Shown: one piece after another, positions 1 through 8,544 of the stretch | Position numbering within the stretch: the first letter of the stretch is position 1 | How the letters are laid out: every line of letters begins with the position of its first letter | Assembly: GCA_903873955.1 (NCBI GenBank) | Contig: CAIQQL010000116.1 | Span: forward strand, 1-44,490 | Reading direction: 5' to 3' | DNA: 44,490 nt | Source of the DNA: an uncultured archaeon | Lineage (GTDB): Archaea > Nanobdellota > Nanobdellia > Pacearchaeales > GW2011-AR1 | Notes under the pieces: model-generated | Database searches by the model: none | What the model saw: only the letters and a program-made list of their open reading frames with translations | Told to the model about the DNA's origin: nothing | Made by a program: the position numbers and the translations under genes

Positions 1-1108
1 AGGATCATCATCCATATCCTCAGACGTGACTGAATCAGCCGAATTCCATTCAACCATGCTCACAGGACCAGCTGCTGACTCAGCAGAATACGCTGAGAGC
101 AAATTACGGGCCTCCCTTAAAGAAGGATATAACTCCGAACAACCCTCGCCAAATCTATTACTTATGGCCAATGCAGACAAAGATTCCGCACCGTTTACAC
201 AAGGCAATGCAGTCCTAATGCAAACTCCCGAGCAAGAAGCGCCTGTAGGAGTCATTGTCCCTGACAATGATCTTGAAGAAAAAACTGAAGAAGAAGAGGG
301 ATATGACCTGCAACAGATCAGCTTTCCGGTACCTGTTCGCATTCAGGAAATTGGTGGCGAGATGGAAAAAGGCACCCAGGTTGGAGCCTTAGACTTTGAA
401 AAAGTCCAGGTTGAAGAAAGCCTATCTCCCCAAAAAGTCAATCCACCTAACATTATTGCACCCTCGATACAATCCGTTGCCCCTTTACCCAAGCAGCCTC
501 TGCCTCAAATGGTGCGACCTCTGCCTCCAGTTGCTCCACAGCGCATGCAACAGACTAATAATCCTGGGCTCCCCTTCCCTATGCCAATCCCAAGAGCAGG
601 TATTCCCCAACAAAGACCAATGACAGGGCCACCACAAAACAGGCCTTATCAAATGGCAGCTCCACCCAGAAATCTCACTCCACGACCCACCATGCCCCCT
701 TCTGGTCCAGGTATTCCTCGTCCTCAAATAACGAACACACCCGCAACAAAATTCAAGCCACGGTTACATGCTTCCATAGTTGAAAAAATGGTCCTTCCAG
801 GGTTTGGAAGAATTGATGAGCTGCTCAAGGATATGGCGGTTCAGTCAGTTGAGGTCCCAGGTCCAGAAAAGCAGGTCATCATTTCAAGGGCAGGTGGCAG
901 GATACAGACGACCCCTCTCAAGCTTAGTGCTCAGGAGATAGAGAAGGTGATGAAAGACATCTCAGACAAGACCCGCATACCCCTCACCGCAGGCATTTTC
1001 AAGGCAGCATTGCCCGGGTTTGTCATCACTGCAGTCATCTCAGAATTTGTAGGTACCAGGTTCATCATTCAAAAGAAACTTGCTGTGCCTGAACCGGAAA
1101 ACAAATAA
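1..1108 (+). CDS. Orphan type II/IV secretion-ATPase N-domain protein, 5' partial
   Basis: The frame stays open to the first base of the window, so the gene probably begins upstream; a GTG at 26 is the first candidate start inside. Read from 26 the protein is 360 aa. Residues 1-100 are acidic and low-complexity, and about 140-245 are very rich in Pro, Met and Gln and probably disordered. The last 110 residues look like the N2 domain of the GspE/TadA/FlaI secretion ATPases: a GRIDELLKD segment, a V-x-GPEKQV strand pair, a GGRIQTT strand, and an end FIIQKK resembling the FTIRK at the border with the ATPase core. The protein stops there, so Walker A and the whole ATPase domain are missing. It may be a regulatory partner for a pilus or archaellum-type ATPase. 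The family match is by eye and moderately sure; the function is unknown. Confidence 0.6.
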   Translation, partial: GSSSISSDVTESAEFHSTMLTGPAADSAEYAESKLRASLKEGYNSEQPSPNLLLMANADKDSAPFTQGNAVLMQTPEQEAPVGVIVPDNDLEEKTEEEEGYDLQQISFPVPVRIQEIGGEMEKGTQVGALDFEKVQVEESLSPQKVNPPNIIAPSIQSVAPLPKQPLPQMVRPLPPVAPQRMQQTNNPGLPFPMPIPRAGIPQQRPMTGPPQNRPYQMAAPPRNLTPRPTMPPSGPGIPRPQITNTPATKFKPRLHASIVEKMVLPGFGRIDELLKDMAVQSVEVPGPEKQVIISRAGGRIQTTPLKLSAQEIEKVMKDISDKTRIPLTAGIFKAALPGFVITAVISEFVGTRFIIQKKLAVPEPENK

Positions 1109-1178
1109 GACAATCCGCGATTTGAAAATTATATAAAAATTATCGCACTACATAAAAAATTAAAGAATCCAAATTGGC

Positions 1179-1376
1179 TTAAGCTTTCTTGAATTTTGTC
1201 ACTTCAGGCAACATGTCCGCATGACCGAGAATCGTGGCCCTGCAACAATAACGTTCAAGTCCAAGCTCATCCATGACTTTACCAGCGTTCTCGCCAGCTT
1301 CAACACGTTTCTTATACTCTTCCCAAAGATTACCTATAGGCTTACCACAGCCAAAACAGCGTACTGGAATAATCAT
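1179..1376 (-). CDS. rpoN: DNA-directed RNA polymerase subunit N (RPB10)
   Basis: This 65-aa protein is full length for archaeal RpoN/RPB10, a small zinc-binding subunit that helps assemble the RNA polymerase D/L/N/P platform. The N-terminus MIIPVRCFGCGKPIGN holds the first CxxC zinc pair. The second pair is the adjacent cysteines in LGLERYCCRATILGH. Both are family hallmarks. A TATA-like AGCTTTAAAAAG (about 1401-1412, minus strand) lies roughly 25-30 bp upstream of the ATG. The gene stands alone here rather than in the usual ribosomal-protein/polymerase operon; its neighbours are the secretion-domain gene and the ABC exporter. Confidence 0.97.
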   Translation of the reverse strand: MIIPVRCFGCGKPIGNLWEEYKKRVEAGENAGKVMDELGLERYCCRATILGHADMLPEVTKFKKA

Positions 1377-1473
1377 GATAATACTTCTTTAAACAGCTTT
1401 TTAAAGCTTACTATGCTTAGTACAAAGATTATCGCAGGGAAAATTACTTAAAAGCATAATCTTAAAACTTACT

Positions 1474-2193
1474 ATGGAAGAAGTGATCGCATTAAGGAAC
1501 GTAGAGAAACATTATCATATGGGGGACACGGTTGTCAAAGCAGTAGATGGAGTCGATATTTCCATAGAGAAGGGAGACTTTGTCGCAATCATGGGCCCTT
1601 CAGGGTCCGGCAAATCCACTACCATGAATCTTGTCGGGAGCCTGGACCTCGCGACCAAAGGGGAGATTTTTCTTGATGGTGTGGACATTGAACATCTAGG
1701 AGAGTCAGAACTCGCCCAAATTCGCGGCAAACAGATTGGATTTATCTTCCAGGGTTTTAATCTCATTGCCAATCTAACGGCGAAAGAGAACGTGATGCTC
1801 CCTATGCTTTTCCAAGGAAAGGACAGGGATGAACGAGAACACCAGGCTGAAAAACTGCTCAAGCTGGTAGATCTTGGCGATAGAATGGATCATTACCCTG
1901 CTCAGCTTTCAGGAGGGCAACAGCAAAGGGTAGCCATTGCACGAGCGCTATCTAATAACCCTGAAGTGGTCTTAGCGGACGAACCAACGGGAAACCTTGA
2001 CACGAAAACCGGTGCGATGGTCATGGATTTTCTAGAGAAGCTACATTCACAGGGCACAACCATCATCATGGTCACCCATGATCCTGAAAAAGCATTAAAA
2101 CATGCACGGACCATTTACTGGATAAAGGATGGAAAGGTAGAAAAGGTCACCAAACGCATCAAAAACATCTGGAAAACTGTCCGAGGCTCCTAA
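1474..2193 (+). CDS. ABC transporter ATPase, MacB/LolD type
   Basis: A 239-aa nucleotide-binding subunit of a MacB/LolD-type exporter. Walker A is GPSGSGKST (residues about 41-49), the signature is LSGGQQQRVAIARAL, and Walker B is VVLADEPTGNLD followed by a switch histidine in MVTHD. The D-loop TGNLD is typical of the MacB/LolD/FtsE group, which powers FtsX-like permeases by mechanotransmission rather than classical transport. A TATA-like CTTAAAAG about 22-26 bp before the ATG suggests a leaderless start. Two FtsX-type permease genes follow on the same strand after a 110-nt gap and almost certainly form the complex. The substrate cannot be read from the sequence; peptides, lipids or lipoproteins are all possible. 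Confidence 0.95.
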   Translation: MEEVIALRNVEKHYHMGDTVVKAVDGVDISIEKGDFVAIMGPSGSGKSTTMNLVGSLDLATKGEIFLDGVDIEHLGESELAQIRGKQIGFIFQGFNLIANLTAKENVMLPMLFQGKDRDEREHQAEKLLKLVDLGDRMDHYPAQLSGGQQQRVAIARALSNNPEVVLADEPTGNLDTKTGAMVMDFLEKLHSQGTTIIMVTHDPEKALKHARTIYWIKDGKVEKVTKRIKNIWKTVRGS

Positions 2194-2303
2194 ACTCCAC
2201 TCACCTCCACACTTCTTTATCCATTACCCTGTCCTTTTATCATGGTTCTTAAACTCGAAGGAAAAGAATAAGAACTAAAAAAATTTACCAAGATTCAGAC
2301 CCG

Positions 2304-3524
2304 ATGATCAAAGATTATCTTACACTTGCATTTGGCAATATCAAACATAGAGGCATACGTTCCTGGCTGACTATGCTCGGCGTGTTTATCGGCATTGCGG
2401 CAGTTGTCTCGCTAATCTCCCTTGGACAAGGACTGCAAACGGCAATCACCAGCCAGTTCTCTACCTTATCGACCGATAGGTTGACCATTCAAAACGCAGG
2501 CACAGGATTTGGGCCACCAGGAAGCACCTCTGTGCGTAAACTTACCGACCATGACGTCAATATCATAGAACAGACGAATGGAGTCAAGATTGCGGTCTCG
2601 AGACTCATCCGCATGGCATACGTAGACTACAATAACGTGCGCGATTATCATTATATTGCAAGCATGCCCACTGACAATAAGAAACTGGATTTTGTCTATT
2701 CCACAGCCAATCTCAAGGTCGAAAGCGGCCGCCTGTTACGACCAGGAGACAAAGACAAAGTGATCTTGGGAAGCGATTTCATCACCACGAAAGCGTACGG
2801 CAAGGACCTGCGCGTCGGTAGCTCCATCATGATCCAGGGCAGAAAGTTCCAGATTGTGGGATTTACCCAGAAAACAAGCACCTTCGTAGTCAACACAGCA
2901 ATCATGATGATGGAAGATGACATGAAAAGCCTGCTTAATATTGACAGTAAAGAAACCGACCTCATTGTCGCCCAGGTAGATGACAAAGACAAAATCATCC
3001 AAGTTGCCGATGACATCAAAAGAAAGCTGAGGAAAGATCGGGGAGAAAAAGTCGGGGAGGAAGACTTTTCCGTCGAGACACCCATCAGTGCCCTTAAAAA
3101 TGTAAACCTCATCTTGAATATCATCAACATCATCGTCAGCGGCATTGCGGCAATCTCGCTCATTGTCGGAGGCATCGGGATCATGAACTCTATGTTCACC
3201 TCGGTGCTTGAACGAACCAAAGAGATCGGTGTCATGAAAGCAGTCGGGGCCCAAAACAAGAACGTTCTGCTCATTTTCCTCTTTGAATCAGGCTTGCTAG
3301 GCTTGGTGGGTGGTGTTGTTGGTGCACTCATGGGACTTGCCATGGCATTTAGCGTCTCGGGAATAGCAAACCAGGCATTTGGATCAAACATCCTTGATGT
3401 GACCATCTCCTATCCACTCCTGTTTGCATCTATCAGCTTTGCCCTGCTCATAGGTCTTGCCTCAGGCATCCTTCCTGCATTGCAAGCCTCAAAGCTTAAA
3501 CCTGTGGAGGCTTTCAGACGATGA
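2304..3524 (+). CDS. MacB-like ABC exporter permease 1
   Basis: A 406-aa permease of the MacB/FtsX family. An N-terminal transmembrane helix (about 18-45, starting near RSWLTMLGVFIGIAAVVSLI) is followed by a large extracytoplasmic MacB_PCD-like domain (about 50-265). The FtsX core at the C-terminus has three more helices (about 275-400). The coupling segment ERTKEIGVMKAVGAQNKNV, just after the second helix, is the diagnostic part that contacts the ATPase. The stop overlaps the start of the next permease in ATGA, so the two are translationally coupled. Archaea often carry such two-permease operons, and the pair could form a heterodimer. Substrate unknown. Confidence 0.93.
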   Translation: MIKDYLTLAFGNIKHRGIRSWLTMLGVFIGIAAVVSLISLGQGLQTAITSQFSTLSTDRLTIQNAGTGFGPPGSTSVRKLTDHDVNIIEQTNGVKIAVSRLIRMAYVDYNNVRDYHYIASMPTDNKKLDFVYSTANLKVESGRLLRPGDKDKVILGSDFITTKAYGKDLRVGSSIMIQGRKFQIVGFTQKTSTFVVNTAIMMMEDDMKSLLNIDSKETDLIVAQVDDKDKIIQVADDIKRKLRKDRGEKVGEEDFSVETPISALKNVNLILNIINIIVSGIAAISLIVGGIGIMNSMFTSVLERTKEIGVMKAVGAQNKNVLLIFLFESGLLGLVGGVVGALMGLAMAFSVSGIANQAFGSNILDVTISYPLLFASISFALLIGLASGILPALQASKLKPVEAFRR

Positions 3525-4732
3525 TCAGAGATTACCTACAAATGGCGATGAAGAATCTTGTCAAAAGAAAACTTCGTTCCTGGCTCACGATCCTGGGGAT
3601 TATCATCGCCATAGCAACGATTTTTGTGCTTATCAGCATCTCTGTCGGATTGAAAGATGCGATCAACGAACAGTTCAGGATGCTTGGGACTGACAAGATT
3701 TTTATCATGCCCAAAGGACAGCTCGGGGCGCCAGGTACCGCAAGTGCCTCCGTCCTGACCAAGACTGATGTGGATAACGTCGACAAAGTCAGAGGGGTCC
3801 TCCAGTCCACCTATTTTACTGCCGCCAATGCCATGGTCGAATACAATTCTGAAAAAAGATACTTTGCCGTAGCAGGACTTCCCCTTGACCAGATCAAACT
3901 CTACGAAGAGATACAGTCGTTCTCAAGCGATGAAGGGAGAATGATCAAGACCGGAGACGTTGACCGTGTGACCTTGGGATATGATTTCAAGTATAACAAA
4001 GTGTTCAGCAAGCCCGTAAGGGCAGGAGATAAGATCCTCATCAACGGCCACGAATTCTCGGTCGTCGGCATCATGTCCGCAATCGGCAACCCAGGCGATG
4101 ATAAAAACATCTACATGAATATCGAGGATGTCAAGAAATATTTCAACACAGGGGACCGTGTCGATGAGATTGTCGTCCAGGTCACAAAAGATTCGAACAT
4201 CTCCGATGTTGCAGAGCGCATCAAGAAGAAATTGCGTATAACAAGGAATGTCGATAAAGACCAAGAAGACTTTTCATTACTCACCCCTGATGAGCTCCTG
4301 GGAACATTCAGTACAATCCTCGACATCATAACCGTATTTCTCTTAGGGGTCGCAGCCATCTCACTTCTCGTTGGAGGAGTGAACATCATGAACACCATGT
4401 ACACCTCAGTGATTGAAAGGACCAAAGAGATAGGCACCATGAAAGCAGTCGGGGCCCAAAACAAAGATATCATCCTAATCTTCCTCATTGAGTCTGGCCT
4501 TCTCGGGATTGTTGGCGGTCTTGCAGGGGTCTTATTAGGATATGGCGCAGCCAAAGTAATCGAGTCCATTGTCGTCCAAAGCCTAGGGACCACTCTTCTT
4601 CGTGCGGCCGCACCACCCTGGCTTTTTATTGGCTGCCTCTTATTTGCTTTCCTTGCCGGAGCGATTTCTGGTATCTGGCCAGCCTGGGGAGCAAGTAAAA
4701 TCAAGATTGTTGAAGCATTACGTTACGAATAA
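3521..4732 (+). CDS. MacB-like ABC exporter permease 2
   Basis: A 403-aa paralogue of the preceding permease with the same layout: an N-terminal helix (RSWLTILGIIIAIATIFVLI), an extracytoplasmic domain, and a three-helix FtsX core with ERTKEIGTMKAVGAQNKDI. The N-terminal RSWLT and the coupling segment are nearly identical in both proteins, consistent with tandem duplication and with both contacting the same ATPase encoded at 1474. It starts inside the stop codon of permease 1 (ATGA), which favours equimolar synthesis. The transported substrate is not evident. Confidence 0.93.
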   Translation: MIRDYLQMAMKNLVKRKLRSWLTILGIIIAIATIFVLISISVGLKDAINEQFRMLGTDKIFIMPKGQLGAPGTASASVLTKTDVDNVDKVRGVLQSTYFTAANAMVEYNSEKRYFAVAGLPLDQIKLYEEIQSFSSDEGRMIKTGDVDRVTLGYDFKYNKVFSKPVRAGDKILINGHEFSVVGIMSAIGNPGDDKNIYMNIEDVKKYFNTGDRVDEIVVQVTKDSNISDVAERIKKKLRITRNVDKDQEDFSLLTPDELLGTFSTILDIITVFLLGVAAISLLVGGVNIMNTMYTSVIERTKEIGTMKAVGAQNKDIILIFLIESGLLGIVGGLAGVLLGYGAAKVIESIVVQSLGTTLLRAAAPPWLFIGCLLFAFLAGAISGIWPAWGASKIKIVEALRYE

Positions 4733-4769
4733 TAAACATCCTTTTAAACAAAGAGTCATTTCATTGAAC

Positions 4770-5207
4770 ATGCAAAAGAGGTATCGAAAGGCAGTTTTTA
4801 TCGTAACCTATGCACAGACTACCGCAGGTCCGCGTTATTTGCTTGCCCATCGTATCCTGCATTGGAATGGCTGGGAATTTCCCAAGGGAGGCATAGAACC
4901 GGGTGAAAGCAAAAAAGAAGCTGCCAAAAGAGAACTAAAAGAGGAGACCCATCTGCGCCTGCTACTTTTTAAGTCATATCCAGTCAACGGAAAATATCCC
5001 TATGACGCAAAGACTCGTAAAAAAAGAGGTTTTTTCGGCCAGACATATACCCTATTCTCTGCACAAGTACAAGAGGGAAAGGCCAGGTTAGACCCTCTGG
5101 AACATGATTCCTATCGATGGCAGAATTATCAACAAGCCCTAAAACTACTCACCTGGGGCTCACAACGTAAATGTCTGCGCAGAGTGCACCGCTCCATCAC
5201 CGGTTGA
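4770..5207 (+). CDS. Nudix hydrolase, Ap4A-hydrolase-like
   Basis: A 145-aa Nudix hydrolase. The Nudix box runs from GGIEPGES through RELKEET and fits G-x5-E-x7-RE-U-x-EE-x-G-U, except that His replaces the last Gly. The preceding GWEFPKGG and the overall size resemble bis(5'-nucleosyl)-tetraphosphatase-type enzymes, which hydrolyse Ap4A or similar nucleoside diphosphate derivatives. I chose the ATG at 4770 rather than the longer frame from 4602. The extension would lie inside the permease gene, and a TATA-like CTTTTAAAC at 4741-4749 is about 25 bp upstream of 4770, so the message is probably leaderless. The exact substrate is inferred only from similarity. Confidence 0.88.
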   Translation: MQKRYRKAVFIVTYAQTTAGPRYLLAHRILHWNGWEFPKGGIEPGESKKEAAKRELKEETHLRLLLFKSYPVNGKYPYDAKTRKKRGFFGQTYTLFSAQVQEGKARLDPLEHDSYRWQNYQQALKLLTWGSQRKCLRRVHRSITG

Positions 5208-5213
5208 AAAAAG

Positions 5214-5230
5214 ATCGCAAACCTTGCGAT
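5214..5230. repeat. Perfect 7-bp inverted repeat with 3-nt loop
   Basis: ATCGCAA, loop ACC, then TTGCGAT. It lies between the Nudix stop and the guaB TATA box. On the plus strand an A-run follows, so it is not a plus-strand U-tract terminator. It could be an operator or a 3' hairpin of the Nudix message. Function unproven. Confidence 0.4.
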
Positions 5231-5270
5231 AAAAAGTAAGTTAATCTTAGCTTGTAAGTCAGTCTCATAA

Positions 5271-5280
5271 TCTTTATATA
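5271..5280 (+). promoter_or_regulatory. guaB TATA box
   Basis: TCTTTATATA is centred about 25 bp before the guaB ATG at 5301. Archaeal initiation about 25 nt downstream of TATA would place the transcript start at or next to the ATG, so the mRNA is likely leaderless. Confidence 0.7.
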
Positions 5281-5300
5281 CCAAATCGCGAGATACGATT

Positions 5301-6803
5301 ATGGGTAAAAAAGAATTTTTTGCGTCTATGAAATCTCAAGGGGTAGCCTTGACTTATAATGATGTGCGCTTGAAGACCTCCTTTTCTGCAGTCATGCCGG
5401 ACAAAGTCAGCCTTAACTCAAAATTCTCCCGCCATGTCGATCTTAAGATCCCAGTTGTCAGTGCTGCGATGGATACAGTCACTGAATATGAATTGGCAAT
5501 AGAGCTAGCCATATTAGGGGGATTAGGCATCATCCACAAAAACTTAAGCCCGGCATTACAGGCCCAGCATGTAGCCCGCGTCAAAAGATTCCTCAATGGG
5601 CTCATAGAACATCCAGTCACAGTCTTTGCTGATGAGACCGTCGCACAGGTCTTAAAAATGAAAGAAGAAAAGAAATATGCCTTTGACGTCTTTCCAGTAG
5701 TCAATCGTGCTGGCGCCTTAGTTGGCATCCTGACTGAAAATGATGTCGATTTCTGCACCAATACTCAAGAGAAAGTTAGCGAGGTGATGACAAAAACCAT
5801 ATTAAGCTCTCCCAAAGGGACAGGCATCGATGAAGCTTATGCCATCATGCTGAGAGAAAAGAAAAAAGTCCTTCCTTTAATCTCGAAAGAAGGCCGTATC
5901 TGCGGGATGTATGCTTTCTCCGACCTGAAACGTATCAAGACAGAAAAACTTAGCGCCTATAACCTTGACGCCAAAGGCAGACTGCTTGTAGGTGCTGCAA
6001 TAGGAGTCCATGAAGATGCGTCTGAACGACTCAAACACCTAACACTCGCCCAGGTAGATGTAGTCGTCATCGATACTGCCCATGGAGATTCCCTTGGAGT
6101 CATTGAGACAGTCAAAGAGGTCAAACGCAGATATCCCCGATTAGATGTTGTAGCAGGAAACATCTCTGAGCCTGAGTCAGCCAAACGGTTGGTTGATGCA
6201 GGAGTAGACGGTATAAAAGTAGGACAAGGTCCCGGGTCCATCTGCACCACGAGGATCATTGCAGGTGTAGGCTGCCCACAATTGACCGCAATCTACCATT
6301 GTGCGGAAATTGCCAGAACCAAACAAGTCCCCCTTTGCGCTGATGGGGGCCTTTCTTATTCAGGAGATATCCCTATTGCTATCGGGGCTGGTGCAGACAA
6401 TGTCATGATGGGACGTATGCTTGCGGGTGTCAAAGAAGCACCAGGAGAGGTCGTATTCAGGGACGGACGACAATGGAAAAGTTATAGGGGCATGGGGTCA
6501 TTAGGGGCTATGCAGGCCCATAAAGGCTCACGCGACAGATATCAGCAAAAAGACGGCGCCAAAGACAGCATCATACCCGAGGGTGTTGAAGGGCTGGTAC
6601 CTTATCAAGGTGAACTCAAGGAGGTCATAACACAGTATATTGGGGGCCTTAGAAGAGGGATGGGATATGTTGGAGCAGAGTCTATAAACGCACTACAACA
6701 CAAAGCAGACTTTCACCGTATTTCCAGTGCAGGACAGCAGGAGTCCCACCCGCATAATATTATAATAACCAAGGAATCCCCTAATTACCCAGGAATACTC
6801 TAG
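5301..6803 (+). CDS. guaB: IMP dehydrogenase
   Basis: A 500-aa IMP dehydrogenase, which oxidises IMP to XMP with NAD+ in the committed step of guanine nucleotide synthesis. The catalytic TIM barrel is interrupted by a pair of CBS domains (about residues 95-215). The active-site loop GPGSICTTR carries the catalytic Cys (about residue 313). The phosphate-binding DGGLSYSGDI, the GAGADNVMMG segment, and the C-terminal flap and monovalent-cation region (EGVEGLVPYQG, LRRGMGYVGA) are all present, so the enzyme appears complete and active. The gene has its own TATA box and no co-directional partner within an operon distance. A 9-bp inverted repeat overlaps its stop codon. Confidence 0.97.
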   Translation: MGKKEFFASMKSQGVALTYNDVRLKTSFSAVMPDKVSLNSKFSRHVDLKIPVVSAAMDTVTEYELAIELAILGGLGIIHKNLSPALQAQHVARVKRFLNGLIEHPVTVFADETVAQVLKMKEEKKYAFDVFPVVNRAGALVGILTENDVDFCTNTQEKVSEVMTKTILSSPKGTGIDEAYAIMLREKKKVLPLISKEGRICGMYAFSDLKRIKTEKLSAYNLDAKGRLLVGAAIGVHEDASERLKHLTLAQVDVVVIDTAHGDSLGVIETVKEVKRRYPRLDVVAGNISEPESAKRLVDAGVDGIKVGQGPGSICTTRIIAGVGCPQLTAIYHCAEIARTKQVPLCADGGLSYSGDIPIAIGAGADNVMMGRMLAGVKEAPGEVVFRDGRQWKSYRGMGSLGAMQAHKGSRDRYQQKDGAKDSIIPEGVEGLVPYQGELKEVITQYIGGLRRGMGYVGAESINALQHKADFHRISSAGQQESHPHNIIITKESPNYPGIL

Positions 6804-6823
6804 ATTAGTATTGGTCTAGAGTA
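6796..6823. repeat. 9-bp inverted repeat at the guaB stop codon
   Basis: TACTCTAGA and TCTAGAGTA are perfect complements separated by 10 nt. The left arm contains the TAG stop of guaB. It may form a 3' hairpin on the guaB mRNA or act as an operator for the promoter that follows at 6832-6857. No U-tract follows, so an intrinsic terminator is less likely. Confidence 0.55.
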
Positions 6824-6831
6824 ATTACACA

Positions 6832-6857
6832 GTGACAACAAAGGAAAGGTTTAAATA
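6832..6857 (+). promoter_or_regulatory. Promoter of the 6903-11542 envelope cassette
   Basis: The TATA box TTTAAATA (6850-6857) is preceded by a purine-rich BRE-like GGAAAGG. Ten bases further upstream is GTGACAAC (6832-6839). The same GTGACAAC sits 11 nt upstream of the TATA box of the non-coding RNA unit at 15039. The predicted start is about 6880, leaving a leader of about 20 nt. Confidence 0.65.
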
Positions 6858-6902
6858 CTATCACCACTAAAAAATTACATCATCAATTGTATCACTTAAA
6901 AC

Positions 6903-8540
6903 ATGACTCAAAAAAAAGTATCGAGAACAACCACGACTACTAAAGTGAAGCGAAAAACAACTTCTACAACCGTGCATGTTGGCGGATCTTCCAGGAGAAA
7001 AACCTCGGCTAAATCTTCAGCTCAGCCTTCTGCACCTGACTATCGAACACAACTCACCACCCTGGATACTTCATTTAGTACCGCTATCAGACAACAATAC
7101 CTCCCCATTACAAAGGATCTTACCGGTACACTTACCAATGAGGGTTATTACCCTGAGCAAAGACTTGACCAAGTCTTTGGCAGTCTTAGACAATATACTG
7201 GTCCTTTAGGAAGCGTTGAACGCGCCCATCTTGACCAGAAGTTCGATATAGCCTATGCAGAATTTGTAGAAAAGGGGAAAAAAGCCCATGAAGCAAGAGT
7301 CGCAGATAAACTCCGGCTTCAGAACAACAAAACAACACTTGCCGGAACCAAAACTCCTTCAGACCCTGCTTTTGTCAAGTTAAGGAACGAAACGGCTACT
7401 CTTGAAGCTAGACTCCAAGCAGAAGACTTGTTACTGAATACGGCAAGCAGCCAAAGAATCATTTTAGAAACATTACGAGAGAAGGGCATGGGTTCGACAG
7501 ATCCGACCTATCAACTCGCTCAGCGCGACTATGACCAGACCATGAGTGAAGTCACCCGTCAAAAGCTTTACACACCAGCAGAGCTTGACCAATTTGCTTT
7601 TAAGATAAGAAACCTCAAACAAAAATATGGTGTTGCAGGTCTTCCTGCCCCTGTCACAGGCGTCAGAAAATTCATCCAAGATTATAGTGGCAGTCTTGCA
7701 ATATTGGCTGTTGCCGCAATCGGCGCATTGGGAGTTGCAACCTGGAAAGGATGCAGTAAACCTCATCCTGTTGCTGCAGCAAAACCAAGCGGAACCAATT
7801 ATGTAGAGGTTATCAGTAATCTTAATTCAAATTTGACCTTATTGAGAGACCAAATGGCCACACTCGGTTCAAACTATCTTGCCTCTGGAAGGACAAATAC
7901 GGACCTTTCAGCCCAAATTGTCCTAGGAGAAAAGAAAATCGGAGAGCTGAAAGCAGATCTGGATCGTGTTAGTCATTTCTATAATTTTGCGACCAATGAC
8001 AATGCCATACTCAGTTCAAATTTTAATAATGCATACAGAGCACTCGAAGCCCTAAAAGCTGCGAATGAGGCTAACGCGGCATTGCAAAGAGCACGTTTAC
8101 AAGAATCCACTGATGTACAGTCGCTTGTTGGATCACTCCCTCTTCAAAATATCAATTTCTCTTCCTTGGAAAGTTTGACCTTTGATCCAAAAAAGAAGAA
8201 AGTGGTCAATCAACAAAGTTTCACCTATAGCGGAACCACTATCACCAATCTACAGCAATTGAGTGCCTTCTCGCAGGCAATTGCAGACGTTTATCATCCA
8301 CAGACAGCTGATACCAACGCCTTCCAAAGTTTTGCTCAAGCAGCCGGATTAAGTCCAGATGCAACTCGCCGTCTTAAGGGCATCAATGGGGACCATCGAT
8401 TAGATTACACCATTGCATTCATTCAGGATTATAATCAGAGCAGAACAAACGCCTCGCTTACGGATGCAGTCGCCTATAAGGATACCAATAACCTTCTTCA
8501 CGTCATCGGCGATCGAAAGATACTAAACCACGCTTATTAA
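6903..8540 (+). CDS. Single-span membrane protein with basic N-terminus
   Basis: A 545-aa protein I do not recognise. The first 45 residues are rich in Thr, Lys, Arg and Ser. Residues 50-255 are helical and charged, with coiled-coil-like stretches. One transmembrane helix lies near 262-283 (AILAVAAIGALGVATW), followed by a long mostly polar region with heptad-like segments (about 295-400) and a C-terminal globular part. The basic N-terminus should face the cytoplasm and the C-terminal half the outside. A lipoprotein gene follows after 4 nt and a surface protein after that, so the three are probably co-transcribed and act together in the envelope. The function is unknown. Confidence 0.75.
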   Translation: MTQKKVSRTTTTTKVKRKTTSTTVHVGGSSRRKTSAKSSAQPSAPDYRTQLTTLDTSFSTAIRQQYLPITKDLTGTLTNEGYYPEQRLDQVFGSLRQYTGPLGSVERAHLDQKFDIAYAEFVEKGKKAHEARVADKLRLQNNKTTLAGTKTPSDPAFVKLRNETATLEARLQAEDLLLNTASSQRIILETLREKGMGSTDPTYQLAQRDYDQTMSEVTRQKLYTPAELDQFAFKIRNLKQKYGVAGLPAPVTGVRKFIQDYSGSLAILAVAAIGALGVATWKGCSKPHPVAAAKPSGTNYVEVISNLNSNLTLLRDQMATLGSNYLASGRTNTDLSAQIVLGEKKIGELKADLDRVSHFYNFATNDNAILSSNFNNAYRALEALKAANEANAALQRARLQESTDVQSLVGSLPLQNINFSSLESLTFDPKKKKVVNQQSFTYSGTTITNLQQLSAFSQAIADVYHPQTADTNAFQSFAQAAGLSPDATRRLKGINGDHRLDYTIAFIQDYNQSRTNASLTDAVAYKDTNNLLHVIGDRKILNHAY

Positions 8541-8544
8541 TCAC

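Noticed and set aside
5214..5230. Inverted repeat as a plus-strand terminator of the Nudix gene
   Set aside because: It is followed by an A-run, not a T-tract, on the plus strand; no minus-strand gene ends there either.
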